DNA from: Candidatus Nanopelagicales bacterium
GTDB taxonomy: Bacteria; Actinomycetota; Actinomycetes; S36-B12
Direction: 5' to 3'
DNA: 64,000 bases
Assembly (NCBI GenBank): GCA_028687755.1
Contig: JAQTZL010000001.1
Coordinates: 327,404-391,403, forward strand
Under the pieces are notes generated by a model that saw nothing but the letters and a program-made list of their open reading frames with translations, was not told the origin of the DNA and made no database searches. This document shows positions 29,563 to 39,552 of the stretch, piece by piece. Made by a program: the position numbers and the translations under genes. Each line of letters opens with the position of its first letter. Positions within the stretch are counted from its first letter, which is position 1.

Positions 29563-32500
29563 ATGTATCGCGCTGTGCCCGCACAGATCGACCTCACTGC
29601 GATGGAGCATGAGGTGTTGGCGCTCTGGGAGGAAAAAGACACCTTCGCTCGATCTCTTGAGCTAAGCCAGGGTCGCCCCTCCTGGGTCTTCTATGAGGGT
29701 CCGCCCACTGCCAATGGCACGCCCGGCACCCACCACGTGGAGGCTCGAGCCTTCAAAGACATTTTCCCGCGCTACCGCACGATGAAGGGCTATCACGTCC
29801 CTCGCCAGGCTGGCTGGGACTGCCACGGCCTGCCTGTTGAACTTGCCGTTGAGAAAGAACTTGGCTTCTCTGGCAAGCAAGACATCGAAACGTTTGGTGT
29901 TGCTGAATTCAACGATCGCTGCAGGGAATCAGTGTTGCGTCACGTCGGTGAATTCACCGAGATGACTAACCGCATGGGGTACTGGGTCGATATGGACAGT
30001 GCCTACTGGACCATGGATGCCGGCTACGTCCAAAGCGTGTGGTGGTCATTAAAGCAAATTTTCGACAAGGGCTTACTCGTGCAAGACCACCGCGTCGCGC
30101 CATATTGCCCACGTTGTGGAACTGGACTTTCTGATCATGAGCTTGCACAGGGTTATGAAACCGTTGTTGATCCTTCGGTCTACGTGCGCTTCCCGGTTAC
30201 CGATGCTGATTTCTTAGCCAAGTTCCCCGACGCAGCATTACTCGTATGGACCACAACTCCGTGGACCTTGGTTTCCAACACGGCAGTTGCGGTGAAGCCC
30301 ACTGCAACCTACGCAGTTGTGCGCACCGTTGATGGTGAAACACTCGTTGTTGCACAAGAGCTCGCTGCAGGGTTGTTTGATGAAGGCTTTGAAGTTCTAG
30401 CAACCATGCCAGGTAGCGAATTGGAACGCATTGGATATGAACGCCCATTTGATTTAATTGAAATCCCTGACGCGCACTACGTCATTTTGGCTGATTACGT
30501 CACAACTGATGACGGCTCAGGCTTAGTTCATCAAGCCCCTGCCTTTGGCGCTGACGACCTCACTTCATGCCGGGCTTACGGATTACCTGTTATCAATCCT
30601 GTGTTGCCAAATGGTCACTTCGAGGATTCTGTTCCCGTTGTTGGTGGAATTTTCTTCAAGAAGGCCGATGAAGAACTTGTGAAGATGCTCGACGAATCAG
30701 GTCGACTCTTTAAGCATGTGCAATACGAGCACTCATATCCGCATTGCTGGCGTTGCCACACTCCATTGATCTACTACGCGCAACCATCGTGGTACATCCG
30801 CACTACTGCAATCAAAGATCAACTGATTGCGCAAAACGAAAACACGAATTGGTTCCCAGGAACGATCAAGCATGGTCGCTTCGGTGACTGGCTTGATAAC
30901 AACGTCGATTGGGCACTTTCACGCAACCGCTACTGGGGCACTCCCCTGCCTATCTGGCGATGCGACGAAGGCCACCTCACTGCTGTTGGATCACTAGCTG
31001 AACTCAGCGTTCTTGCTGGTCGCGATGTTTGCGACACTGATCCGCATCGTCCGTACGTCGATGACATCACCATCCCTTGCCCAATGTGTGCAGCAATTGC
31101 CACCCGCGTTCCAGAAGTCATCGACTGCTGGTACGACTCAGGCGCCATGCCTTTTGCCGCCGTCGGCTATCCACAAAGTGACGTTGATTTCGCTGCGCAA
31201 TACCCAGCTGACTTCATCTGCGAAGCAATCGACCAGACCCGCGGTTGGTTCTACACCTTGATGGCCATCGGCACACTCGTATTCGATCAGTCTTCATATA
31301 AGAACGTTGTCTGCCTTGGACACATCCTTGATGAAGATGGTCGCAAGATGAGTAAGCACGTGGGTAATGTGCTTGAACCAATCGGACTGATGAACGATCA
31401 TGGTGCAGACGCCGTACGTTGGTTCATGCTGGCTTCGGGTTCACCATGGCAGGCTCGTCGTGTTGGCCATACGGCTATCGCCGATGTTGTGCGCAAGACG
31501 CTCCTTACTTACTGGAACACTGTTGCTTTCCAATCACTCTACGGTCGCCTTGCTGATTGGGACCCAACTTCACCAGCCCCAGCAATTGCCGATCGTCCAA
31601 TCATTGATCAGTGGCTGCTGTCGGAGTCCAATCGCCTTGCGCGCGATGTTGATGCTGCGCTTGATCAATTTGATACTCAAGCAGCTGGTCGTTTGATCGC
31701 GACCTTCATTGACGATCTTTCCAACTGGTACGTGCGTCGATCCCGTCGTCGATTCTGGGATGGCGATCCAGCTGCACTGGCAACTTTGCACGAAGCGCTG
31801 CGCACGGTAACCCTGTGCATGGCTCCATTCACACCATTCATCACTGAACGCGTGTGGCAAGACTTGTTTAGCGTTGGGGATGCGCCAGATTCAGTGCACT
31901 TGGCCTCATGGCCACTGGTTGATGAATCCATTGTTGATGAAAAGCTTGCAACAGACATGGCCTTGGTACGCCGCATCGTTGAACTTGGTCGTGCTGCGCG
32001 TGCAACCAGTGGCGTGCGCACCCGCCAGCCGCTTCGTCGCGCGCTCGTATCTGCGCCTGGTTGGGCTGATCTTTCCCAGGCTCTTCGTGATCAAGTCTGT
32101 GAAGAGCTCAACATTCAATCCAGTGATGCGCTCGATTCACAAGAAGCAGGCCTCGTTGATATCTCGATGAAGGCAAACTTTCGCGCCCTTGGTGCTCGCT
32201 TTGGCAAACAGACTCAATTCGTAGCCGCTGCCATAACGGCATCTGATGCAGCACAACTTCACGCAACCATGCGCAGCACCGGTTCAGTGTCCCTTGAGGC
32301 AGGCGAACTTGGAACTGTGGAGATTACTGCTGACGATGTAGTGATTACTGAAACTCCACGCGAGGGTTGGGCAGTGGCGTCTGAAGGTGGCGAAAGTGTC
32401 GCTTTGGATCTCACCATCACTGACGAACTACGCCGCGCTGGCCTTGCCCGTGAAGTTGTGCGCGCAATTCAAGAAGCACGCAAGAATGCGGGCTTTGAAG

Positions 32501-32682
32501 TGTCTGACCGCATCACCCTGTGGTGGTCATCCCAAGATTCTGATGTCATGCAGATGTGGGCCGATCATGCTGAAGAAATTGCTGGCGAGGTTCTGGCCAC
32601 TTCTGTGCATAACGATTTGGGCGGAACCATCATTGTTGATGTAGCTGAGTACAGCGGCTCAATCGCTATTGCGCGCAACTAA
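29563..32682 (+). CDS. ileS: isoleucyl-tRNA synthetase
   Basis: Class I synthetase charging tRNA-Ile, 1039 aa from the ATG at 29563, which has AGGAG 4 nt upstream; a TTG five codons earlier is less likely. HIGH-type motif appears as GTPGTHHVEAR (about residue 55-60), and KMSKH is near residue 595. The editing domain (CP1) lies between, with WTTTPWTLVSNTA. C-terminal anticodon-binding and zinc-less tail fit the eukaryote-like IleRS2 group common in actinobacteria, often mupirocin-insensitive; resistance here is inference. It is the only plus-strand gene between 19.4 and 50.5 kb and ends convergently with yggT through a shared CTAA stop. Confidence 0.96.
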   Translation: MYRAVPAQIDLTAMEHEVLALWEEKDTFARSLELSQGRPSWVFYEGPPTANGTPGTHHVEARAFKDIFPRYRTMKGYHVPRQAGWDCHGLPVELAVEKELGFSGKQDIETFGVAEFNDRCRESVLRHVGEFTEMTNRMGYWVDMDSAYWTMDAGYVQSVWWSLKQIFDKGLLVQDHRVAPYCPRCGTGLSDHELAQGYETVVDPSVYVRFPVTDADFLAKFPDAALLVWTTTPWTLVSNTAVAVKPTATYAVVRTVDGETLVVAQELAAGLFDEGFEVLATMPGSELERIGYERPFDLIEIPDAHYVILADYVTTDDGSGLVHQAPAFGADDLTSCRAYGLPVINPVLPNGHFEDSVPVVGGIFFKKADEELVKMLDESGRLFKHVQYEHSYPHCWRCHTPLIYYAQPSWYIRTTAIKDQLIAQNENTNWFPGTIKHGRFGDWLDNNVDWALSRNRYWGTPLPIWRCDEGHLTAVGSLAELSVLAGRDVCDTDPHRPYVDDITIPCPMCAAIATRVPEVIDCWYDSGAMPFAAVGYPQSDVDFAAQYPADFICEAIDQTRGWFYTLMAIGTLVFDQSSYKNVVCLGHILDEDGRKMSKHVGNVLEPIGLMNDHGADAVRWFMLASGSPWQARRVGHTAIADVVRKTLLTYWNTVAFQSLYGRLADWDPTSPAPAIADRPIIDQWLLSESNRLARDVDAALDQFDTQAAGRLIATFIDDLSNWYVRRSRRRFWDGDPAALATLHEALRTVTLCMAPFTPFITERVWQDLFSVGDAPDSVHLASWPLVDESIVDEKLATDMALVRRIVELGRAARATSGVRTRQPLRRALVSAPGWADLSQALRDQVCEELNIQSSDALDSQEAGLVDISMKANFRALGARFGKQTQFVAAAITASDAAQLHATMRSTGSVSLEAGELGTVEITADDVVITETPREGWAVASEGGESVALDLTITDELRRAGLAREVVRAIQEARKNAGFEVSDRITLWWSSQDSDVMQMWADHAEEIAGEVLATSVHNDLGGTIIVDVAEYSGSIAIARN

Positions 32683-32966
32683 CCAATACTGCTCAAGATC
32701 CCAATCAACATCTGCAAGACGATGAGCAGGATTAAGAACGAAAAGTCCAGAGCTACACCACCGAGGCGTACTTGCGGAATAACTTTGCGCAGCAACCGCA
32801 ATGGTGGGTCAGTTAAGGAATAAATAACTTCAGCAAGAATCAGAATCGGGCCTCGTGGGCGCCATGACCGCGCGAACATTTGCAACAGGTCGAACACGAT
32901 GCGGGCAAAGAAAATTAACTGGTAAACAAACAAAATGGTGGCAAGGATTTGCCCTACGGCACGCAT
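32679..32966 (-). CDS. yggT: YggT family membrane protein
   Basis: 95-residue protein with two hydrophobic segments (about 5-25 and 70-92) flanking the conserved SLTDPPLRLLRKVIP loop of the YggT family. Implicated in cell division or osmotic adaptation by its constant position after sepF. One base overlaps the sepF stop. In many actinobacteria divIVA/wag31 would follow; here the cluster ends at ileS instead. Confidence 0.9.
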   Translation of the reverse strand: MRAVGQILATILFVYQLIFFARIVFDLLQMFARSWRPRGPILILAEVIYSLTDPPLRLLRKVIPQVRLGGVALDFSFLILLIVLQMLIGILSSIG

Positions 32967-33535
32967 CAGCTCTGGTTGAAGAAACCGTCTTGGGCAATCT
33001 GCGCACGAGCAGCTTCGCCGACATCAACATTTGGAGGTGAAAGCAAGAACACCTTGTTGGTGATGCGTTCGATGCTGCCGTGCATGCCAAAAACTAAACC
33101 AGCTGCGAAGTCAATGATGCGCTTTGCGTCTGGATCATCCAGTTCAGTGAGGTTCATGATGACAGGAACGCCATCTCGGTAATCCTCGCCGATGCGGCGT
33201 GCATCGTTATAACTGCGCGGATGAACAGTTTCGATGCGGCTGAATTCAACAGGTGCTACTGGGCGACGATCAGCCATTGGCGCCATTGATGGGCGACGAT
33301 CTGGAGTGGCATCATCACGGAAGGTACGCACAGCGCGCTGATCTGGGATCGCGCGCACACTGCGGCTTTGGTATCGATCGGGCTCGCGCTCTTCATACGC
33401 AGGAGCTGGCGGACGACGATCACGGGTGCGCACGTTTTGGCGCACATCTTCGTAATCATCTGCGTACAGTTCCTCGTGTTCGTCGTCCTCTACGAGGCCG
33501 AGATACACAGCCATCTTGCGCATTGCGCTAGCCAT
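32966..33535 (-). CDS. sepF: cell division protein SepF
   Basis: Membrane-anchor and bundler of FtsZ, essential where FtsA is absent. 189 aa: an N-terminal amphipathic helix (MRKMAVYLGLVE), a long Arg/Asp-rich linker (about 20-105), and a conserved C-terminal domain with MNLTELDDPDAKRIIDFAAG. A GGAGG site lies about 10 nt before the ATG. Located downstream of yggS as in other actinobacteria. Confidence 0.94.
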   Translation of the reverse strand: MASAMRKMAVYLGLVEDDEHEELYADDYEDVRQNVRTRDRRPPAPAYEEREPDRYQSRSVRAIPDQRAVRTFRDDATPDRRPSMAPMADRRPVAPVEFSRIETVHPRSYNDARRIGEDYRDGVPVIMNLTELDDPDAKRIIDFAAGLVFGMHGSIERITNKVFLLSPPNVDVGEAARAQIAQDGFFNQS

Positions 33536-33578
33536 GAGACGTAAAACCTCCGAAAATCGACCTACAGGAATTCTCAGG

Positions 33579-34280
33579 CTACTTCAGAGGAGGCCTGTTC
33601 CCTAGGAGCGCGCCCCCTATACGCACCTGTGTCGCGCCGTTGGCAATAGCTATTTCCAAATCCCCGCTCATGCCGGCAGAGACAGTCCGGGCCTGCGGAG
33701 CCATCTGCAGCAGCTGCGTGTGCGAGAGCGCTAGCAGTTCAAAGGCGGCCTGCGGGTCGCCCTCTAGGGGCGCCACAGCCATCACTCCCATCAAGTTCAG
33801 GTGGGTGGATTTCAATATGAGTTCCGCCAGCGGGGCAACGCCGATGCGATCGACTCCCCCTCGATTGGGCGAGCCCAGCGGGTCTAGGGATATTTGAATC
33901 AGCACGTCAAGAGTCTTGTCGGCAGCTTGGGCCCCCAACTCAAGTGCCTGCGCCAGTTCGATGCGATCCACCGATTCCACGACATCGGCCCAGGCAGCCA
34001 CATGCTTGGCCTTCTTGCGTTGGACTTGGCCGATCATGTGCCAACGCAGCGGGCTTGCAACGTCCTGTCTCTTAGCGCGTGCTTCTTGATCGCGACTTTC
34101 GCCAACATCTGTGCATCCCAATTGCGCAAGGAGATCCAGATCGGAAGCCGGAAAGGTTTTTGTTACAGCAAGAACTTGGACCTCACTTCGCGCCCGATTG
34201 GCCGCAACACAAGCAGCATCTACTCGTGCATGGACTTCACTCAAGTTCAAGGAAAGTTCCAAAAGACGGTCTTCGCTCAT
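33579..34280 (-). CDS. yggS: YggS family PLP-binding protein
   Basis: Pyridoxal-phosphate homeostasis protein of the alanine racemase barrel type, 233 aa from the ATG at 34280. The PLP lysine is K41 in LAVTKTFP; phosphate-binding SAGMSGDLEIAI near the end matches the family. An upstream reading from 34358 adds 26 residues overlapping pgeF and is rejected, because the ATG at 34280 gives the standard 4-nt overlap with the pgeF stop. Confidence 0.93.
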   Translation of the reverse strand: MSEDRLLELSLNLSEVHARVDAACVAANRARSEVQVLAVTKTFPASDLDLLAQLGCTDVGESRDQEARAKRQDVASPLRWHMIGQVQRKKAKHVAAWADVVESVDRIELAQALELGAQAADKTLDVLIQISLDPLGSPNRGGVDRIGVAPLAELILKSTHLNLMGVMAVAPLEGDPQAAFELLALSHTQLLQMAPQARTVSAGMSGDLEIAIANGATQVRIGGALLGNRPPLK

Positions 34281-35014
34281 AACACAATCATCATTCCTTG
34301 ACGGCCAGTACGGCCATCGCGCCGGTAGGAAAACAGCGATGAATCCTCGAACGTACATCGATCCACACTGCTGAACTGCACATCTTGCTGCGCCAATTGC
34401 CTGTGCACTCCCGACCGCACATCAACATGCCATTGACTGCCGATCTTGTGCGACACCGAAAGAAATTGTTCGGGCGTAAGGCCATCGCGCAATTGATCGA
34501 TGCAGTCCTGCTGCACTGGATAACAGTGAACACAAATCGCTGGTCCAGTAATTGCCTGAATAGTTATTGCACCCTGTGCGCGCATCGCGCTCACAGTTGC
34601 TTCCACGATGCCTGCCGTGAGCCCCCGCCACCCACAGTGGGCGGCAGCAATAACACCCGCGCCTGGGTCAGCCAACACAATTGGCACGCAATCGGCTGCA
34701 AGAGCCAAGAGCCCAAGCCCTGGCACTGTGGTGACCACTCCATCGCATCCGCGCGCAATCCCCGCGTGAGATGCAAGGCCCACCTGTGATCCGTGCTTGG
34801 CATCAAGAATGTGCAATTCACTGGCACCCACAAGGGCAGCCACGCTCAACTGATTGGCCAGCACGGTGTTCTGGTCATCACCAACGGTGGTCGACAAATT
34901 CAAAGAATCAAACGGCACAACACTGCCGCCACCCAAACGACCTGTGGCCGCCCAGTTTACTGGGCGGCCACAGGGTGACGCGGGCCTGAAACGTCCCGCG
35001 GCAAGAGGATTCAT
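34277..35014 (-). CDS. pgeF: peptidoglycan editing factor PgeF (YfiH/laccase-domain)
   Basis: YfiH-family copper/zinc protein; PgeF removes wrongly incorporated L-Ser-containing muropeptide precursors in E. coli. 245 aa. Metal/catalytic residues H74 (AKHGSQVG), C109 (AADCVPIVLAD) and H126 (AHCGWRG) are in place. The N-terminal VNWAATGRLGGGS box lies over a perfect 16-bp-arm hairpin in the DNA. Position between ftsZ and yggS is the usual actinobacterial one. Confidence 0.93.
   Translation of the reverse strand: MNPLAAGRFRPASPCGRPVNWAATGRLGGGSVVPFDSLNLSTTVGDDQNTVLANQLSVAALVGASELHILDAKHGSQVGLASHAGIARGCDGVVTTVPGLGLLALAADCVPIVLADPGAGVIAAAHCGWRGLTAGIVEATVSAMRAQGAITIQAITGPAICVHCYPVQQDCIDQLRDGLTPEQFLSVSHKIGSQWHVDVRSGVHRQLAQQDVQFSSVDRCTFEDSSLFSYRRDGRTGRQGMMIVL
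34943..34976. repeat. perfect 16-bp-arm inverted repeat inside pgeF
   Basis: CCTGTGGCCGCCCAGT and its exact reverse complement separated by only 2 nt. It covers codons 13-24 of pgeF, which encode the conserved start of the family domain, so it is coding DNA. No U-tract follows on either strand, so it is not a simple terminator. Confidence 0.9.
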
Positions 35015-35035
35015 AGGGATTTCTGGGGAAGTTCC

Positions 35036-36160
35036 CTATTTGAGGAAGTCAGGGATATCCAGATCATCGTCAGCATCGTCAAACACGATGGTGCGAGCTG
35101 GCTGAACTGGGCGTGCTGGCGGTGAGGTCACCACTGGCACTTCACCGGTCGCGGAAGCTGCTGGTGCTTGTGGCTCAGCGGTCTTACGCACGGAGGCCGA
35201 GCGAGCTGGTGGCTCGCCGCCATCGAATCCGGCAGCGATCACGGTGACGCGCACCTCATCGCCAAGGGTGTCGTCAATGACGGCACCGAAAATGATGTTG
35301 GCGTCGGGGTGAGCTGCATCGCTTACCAAGCGAGCGGCTTCATTGATTTCGAACAGACCCAAATCGCTGCCACCCGAGATAGACAGCAGGACGCCATGGG
35401 CACCATCAATGCCAGCTTCAAGAAGCGGACTAGAGATGGCCTTTTCTGCTGCCTCAATGGCACGGTCTTCGCCTCGCGCTGAACCGATACCCATGAGTGC
35501 AGAGCCAGCGGAATGCATAACGCTCTTGACGTCTGCAAAGTCAAGGTTGATCAGACCGGGGGTCGTGATCAGGTCAGTGATACCCGAGACACCCTGGAGC
35601 AGCACATGATCTGCCTGACGGAATGCGTCGATCACACTGATGTTGCGATCTGACAGCGACAGCAAACGATCGTTTGGAATCACGATGAGGGTGTCGACCT
35701 CGGCGCGCAGGGCGTCGATGCCATCGTCAGCCTGTGACGAGCGGCGGCGACCTTCGAAGCCGAACGGACGGGTGACCACACCAATGGTCAATGCACCGAG
35801 GGAACGAGCGATGCGCGCAACAACTGGTGCGCCACCGGTTCCGGTACCGCCGCCTTCGCCTGCGGTCACGAACACCATGTCAGCACCCTTGAGCACTTCT
35901 TCGATTTCGTCCGCATGATCTTCGGCGGCCTTCTTGCCAACTTCTGGGTTTGCGCCAGCTCCCAGTCCGCGGGTTAATTCGCGTCCGATATCGAGCTTCA
36001 CGTCAGCGTCACTCATGAGCAGAGCCTGAGCGTCAGTGTTGATGGCGATGAATTCAACGCCCTTGAGCCCAACCTCGATCATGCGGTTGACTGCGTTAAC
36101 GCCGCCACCACCAATGCCTACAACCTTGATAACAGCGAGATAATTCTGTGGAGCCGCCAC
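35036..36160 (-). CDS. ftsZ: cell division GTPase FtsZ
   Basis: Tubulin-like GTPase that forms the division ring. 374 aa: GTP-binding G-box GGGTGTG (about 103-109), T7-loop NLDFADV about 205, and conserved C-terminal peptide DLDIPDFLK that binds SepF. The start is GTG at 36160 behind AAGGAAGGGAAG. A 182-bp spacer from ftsQ suggests its own promoter and leader, though I cannot fix the hexamers. No FtsA gene is present. Confidence 0.97.
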   Translation of the reverse strand: MAAPQNYLAVIKVVGIGGGGVNAVNRMIEVGLKGVEFIAINTDAQALLMSDADVKLDIGRELTRGLGAGANPEVGKKAAEDHADEIEEVLKGADMVFVTAGEGGGTGTGGAPVVARIARSLGALTIGVVTRPFGFEGRRRSSQADDGIDALRAEVDTLIVIPNDRLLSLSDRNISVIDAFRQADHVLLQGVSGITDLITTPGLINLDFADVKSVMHSAGSALMGIGSARGEDRAIEAAEKAISSPLLEAGIDGAHGVLLSISGGSDLGLFEINEAARLVSDAAHPDANIIFGAVIDDTLGDEVRVTVIAAGFDGGEPPARSASVRKTAEPQAPAASATGEVPVVTSPPARPVQPARTIVFDDADDDLDIPDFLK

Positions 36161-36342
36161 GTGCGCTTCCCTTCCTTCGTTGGCGGATCAACTTGGTAAG
36201 TCGACCCCTTCGCCTGACTCCGGAACCCTCAACCTCAACTAGAGGATGAAATATGAGCTCGGTTTCAAGCGGCGGGAAGGTAGTAGGTCTTACCCCGGTT
36301 GCGCAAGTGCGGTCAGCCATTTTGGAAGCGACCTACGTCACA

Positions 36343-37074
36343 TTAACGCTTGACCTTCTCTTTAAACGTGGTCGGAAGCTCGGGAGCAGAGACGTCATAA
36401 ATTTTCGCTTTGCGCTTGAGGAGGGCTCGGGTGACCTGGGATTTGAGCTCGGCTTGCTCAACACTTCCCCACTTCACGATAGCGCCGCTGTGCAAGGTCA
36501 GTTCGACGTTGTCGCGGGTAGTGGCTGACAATTTGGCAACCTTTGGTCGCAGATCATCGGGCAATGAATTCAGTACGCCCATCGCCGAGACCAAACCAAT
36601 CCCGTCGCCGGTAACCGTGGGCAACTTCGCAGACAATTTGGTAGTCGGTGCGAATTCCACCCCCTTGGCATCAACACCAAGTCCGCTTCCGGTGACCGCT
36701 ATGGCTGTGCGCGGCACAACTGCGATCACGACATCATGGGGCCAACCTCGACGCACATCCACACTTGCTAACCAAGGGATAGATACAAGCTGATCAGCAA
36801 TGCCTTGGGTATCGAGTTGTGCAAGTGGAACGCCCAGCGGCACCTGAGCGGCTTGCGCAATTTGCTCTGCCGGCGCACCTTCCACTCCAATCACACTGAC
36901 GCTCTCGGAGGTCAGCAACGATGAGAACCACACGACCCATCCGGCAGCAAGCGCCACAATCACAATGAAGATGGTGATGAGAGTGCGACGCCGTTTCTTT
37001 GGGGTGACCACTCTTCTGGCATCAAGATCAACGACGCCGTCATTCGCGGTTGGTGAAACTTCAGGCTCGCTCAT
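36343..37074 (-). CDS. ftsQ: cell division protein FtsQ
   Basis: Bitopic divisome protein that links FtsL/FtsB to the ring. 243 aa: basic cytoplasmic tail (KKRRR at 26-30), transmembrane helix about 32-50, POTRA domain about 55-125 with VSVIGVEGAPAEQI, then the beta domain. The start overlaps the murC stop by 4 nt. Confidence 0.93.
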   Translation of the reverse strand: MSEPEVSPTANDGVVDLDARRVVTPKKRRRTLITIFIVIVALAAGWVVWFSSLLTSESVSVIGVEGAPAEQIAQAAQVPLGVPLAQLDTQGIADQLVSIPWLASVDVRRGWPHDVVIAVVPRTAIAVTGSGLGVDAKGVEFAPTTKLSAKLPTVTGDGIGLVSAMGVLNSLPDDLRPKVAKLSATTRDNVELTLHSGAIVKWGSVEQAELKSQVTRALLKRKAKIYDVSAPELPTTFKEKVKR

Positions 37075-38456
37075 GTACGCCTAGCCAAAATCTCCAGCAC
37101 CTCGGTACCCAATAAGCCAATATCCCCAGCACCCAGCGTCATGATGAGATCACCCGGGTGAGCGCGGGCAGCCAATTGACCTGCAACCGCTGACCATGAC
37201 GGCTCAAAGTGCACCTGTTCGGCTGGCAAAGGAACGTTGGCTGCCATCGTTTGTCCACTTGCGCCAGGAATAGGGGTTTCACCTGGCGCATAGACCTCGA
37301 GCACAATCACCTCATCTGCCAAACCCAGGGCTTGCCCGAACTCCGTTAAGAACATAGCCGTGCGGTAGTAATGATGGGCTTGAAACGCCACAACCAAACG
37401 ACCTTCGCCTACTACATCGCGAGCAGCGCGAAGCGTGGCAGCAATTTCAGTGGGGTGATGGGCATAATCATCAAAAACGCGCACTCCATCGGCTTCACCT
37501 TTGAAGTCAAAACGTCTGCGCGTACCCGTGAATTCAGCGAGTCCTGCGATGAGCTCATCCGGGGAAAAGCCTAGGCCCATGCCCGTTACTAATGCAGCCA
37601 AGGCATTTAAGGCATTGTGTTCACCGGGCACCTGCAAGCGCACTGGCCCAATGCTTTCTCCGGCGTGCTCAACAAAGTATTCCCAGCCTCGACCAACCAA
37701 GGTCGGATCCACTAAACGGTAATCCGCGTCTTGCGACGTGCCATATGAACGCACATCCACGCCCATTGCTCGTGCATCAGTTGCCAATTTTCGACCACCC
37801 GCATCATCAATACAGACAGTCAGGAAGCCTGAGCGGGCTTGAATATTCTTAGCGAACTCTAAGAAGCCCTGCTCGATTGCTTCCAGACTCCCCCAGTGAT
37901 TTAAGTGATCTGCTTCAACATTGGTGACGATTGCTGCCACTGCATCCAAGTGCAAAAAGGCCCCGTCACTTTCGTCTGCTTCAACGACGAAGATTTCACC
38001 ACTGCCTAAGTGCGCATTCGCGCCTGTTTCATTGAGCTCACTACCAATAGCAAAGGATGGATCAGCGCCACAGCTCTGCAGAGCCACAGTAAGCATCGAG
38101 GTGGTCGTGGTTTTGCCATGCGTACCGGCAACTGCCACGCCCCGGCTGCCCGCCATCACTGCCACAAGTGCTTCAGCTCGGTTCATTTCAGTAATACCAA
38201 GTTCAGCTGCCGCCGCACGCTCAGGATTCGATTCTGGAATTGCTGTTGAAAACACCAAGGTGTCAACACCCTTGAGCCACTCACTCGAGTGTCCAATGTT
38301 CACATTCACGCCTAATGCGCGAAGTGATTCAAGGCGACGAGAATCCTTGGCGTCACTGCCTGACACCTGTGCCCCTTGAGCGACCAAGATACGCGCGATG
38401 CCCGACATGCCTGCCCCACCGATTCCAACGATGAAGACATGCCCTAAATCAGCCAC
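37071..38456 (-). CDS. murC: UDP-N-acetylmuramate--L-alanine ligase
   Basis: ATP-dependent ligase adding L-Ala to UDP-MurNAc. 461 aa; N-terminal Rossmann motif GIGGAGMSG (about 11-19), P-loop GTHGKTTTTS at 111-120, and C-terminal ligase domain. The MurC-type start overlaps murG by 8 nt, so the two are coupled. Confidence 0.97.
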   Translation of the reverse strand: MADLGHVFIVGIGGAGMSGIARILVAQGAQVSGSDAKDSRRLESLRALGVNVNIGHSSEWLKGVDTLVFSTAIPESNPERAAAAELGITEMNRAEALVAVMAGSRGVAVAGTHGKTTTTSMLTVALQSCGADPSFAIGSELNETGANAHLGSGEIFVVEADESDGAFLHLDAVAAIVTNVEADHLNHWGSLEAIEQGFLEFAKNIQARSGFLTVCIDDAGGRKLATDARAMGVDVRSYGTSQDADYRLVDPTLVGRGWEYFVEHAGESIGPVRLQVPGEHNALNALAALVTGMGLGFSPDELIAGLAEFTGTRRRFDFKGEADGVRVFDDYAHHPTEIAATLRAARDVVGEGRLVVAFQAHHYYRTAMFLTEFGQALGLADEVIVLEVYAPGETPIPGASGQTMAANVPLPAEQVHFEPSWSAVAGQLAARAHPGDLIMTLGAGDIGLLGTEVLEILARRT

Positions 38457-39552
38457 GCGTTACGCCTTTCTTGCTTTGGTACACCGCAGCCACTCGCAGA
38501 ACTTCTGCTGCCAATGTGGTGGCAGAATCTCGAACACCACACTGGGCCGTTGCTTGGCTCATCATCTGTAATGCATCCCTATCTTTCACGAGTCGGGACA
38601 CTGTGCTTGTGAGCCACTCCGCGTCCAACTCGGCGTTCTCAATCACAAGCCCCCCGCCCGCATTCACAACGGGCAATGCATTGAAACGTTGCTCGCCATT
38701 ACCTATGGGAAGCGGTACAAAAATCGACGGTAAACCAACCGCGGCAACTTCTGCCACGGTCATCGCACCTGCACGAGTAAGACCCAGGTCCGCTGCGGCA
38801 TACGCCAGATCCATGCGCTCCAGATATGGAACTGCAACGTAACCTGGAGCTAATGCCGGGGCCTGATTCTTTGTTCCATAAGCATGCAACACCTGGATGT
38901 CTTGAGCCAACAGGCTCGACAAACTCTCAGCGAGTACTGCGTTGATGTGCTGTGCTCCTTGGGAGCCGCCAAAGACCAACAACACAGGTGTATTGGGATT
39001 CAAACCAAAATAATCGCGAGCTGATGCGCGCATCGCAGCACGATCAAGATGAGCGATCGCACTTCGCAGTGGTAGCGCCAACGTGGTGCCGGGCAGGCTT
39101 CCGGTAACGCTCACCAACACTGAGTCAGCAAATCGAGCAGCGACTTTATTCGCAAGACCTGCCGATGCATTGGCTTCATGGAGCACCAATCCACACTCAC
39201 GCTTCTTGGTGGCAAGGTAAGCCGGCAGCGCCGCGTAGCCGCCAAATCCTACGACGACATCAGCATCAACTTCGTCAAGAATCTCACCACTGACCCGCTT
39301 GGCCTTACCCACTTTGGGGCCAACCGTCAAGAGATCCACAGAGAGTTTGCGTGGCATAGCAACTGCAGGAACGGTGCGCAATACGTATCCACGTGCAGGG
39401 ACTAACGTGCTCTCAAGTCCGTGTTCTCCACCAATAACAGTGACTTCGATACCTGGCTCGAGTTGGGTCAGGGCATCGGCCAGATTAAGTGCAGGCTCGA
39501 TGTGGCCTGCAGTTCCCCCGGCTGCGAGCACAACATGCGTGGGCCTTCTCAT
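38449..39552 (-). CDS. murG: UDP-GlcNAc:lipid I N-acetylglucosaminyltransferase
   Basis: Peripheral membrane glycosyltransferase making lipid II. 367 aa: GGTAGH near the N-terminus (12-17), acceptor region GFGGYAALPA, and donor-binding GGSQGAQHIN about 185 and LTRAGAMTVAEVA about 260. The gene overlaps ftsW by 4 nt. Confidence 0.97.
   Translation of the reverse strand: MRRPTHVVLAAGGTAGHIEPALNLADALTQLEPGIEVTVIGGEHGLESTLVPARGYVLRTVPAVAMPRKLSVDLLTVGPKVGKAKRVSGEILDEVDADVVVGFGGYAALPAYLATKKRECGLVLHEANASAGLANKVAARFADSVLVSVTGSLPGTTLALPLRSAIAHLDRAAMRASARDYFGLNPNTPVLLVFGGSQGAQHINAVLAESLSSLLAQDIQVLHAYGTKNQAPALAPGYVAVPYLERMDLAYAAADLGLTRAGAMTVAEVAAVGLPSIFVPLPIGNGEQRFNALPVVNAGGGLVIENAELDAEWLTSTVSRLVKDRDALQMMSQATAQCGVRDSATTLAAEVLRVAAVYQSKKGVTRG

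Noticed and set aside
34943..34976. Intrinsic terminator between ftsZ and pgeF
   Set aside because: The hairpin is perfect but lies inside the conserved pgeF coding region and lacks a U-tract.
36161..36342. Defined ftsZ promoter
   Set aside because: TTGAAA and AT-rich stretches occur in the spacer, but no hexamer pair with acceptable spacing stands out, so I list none.
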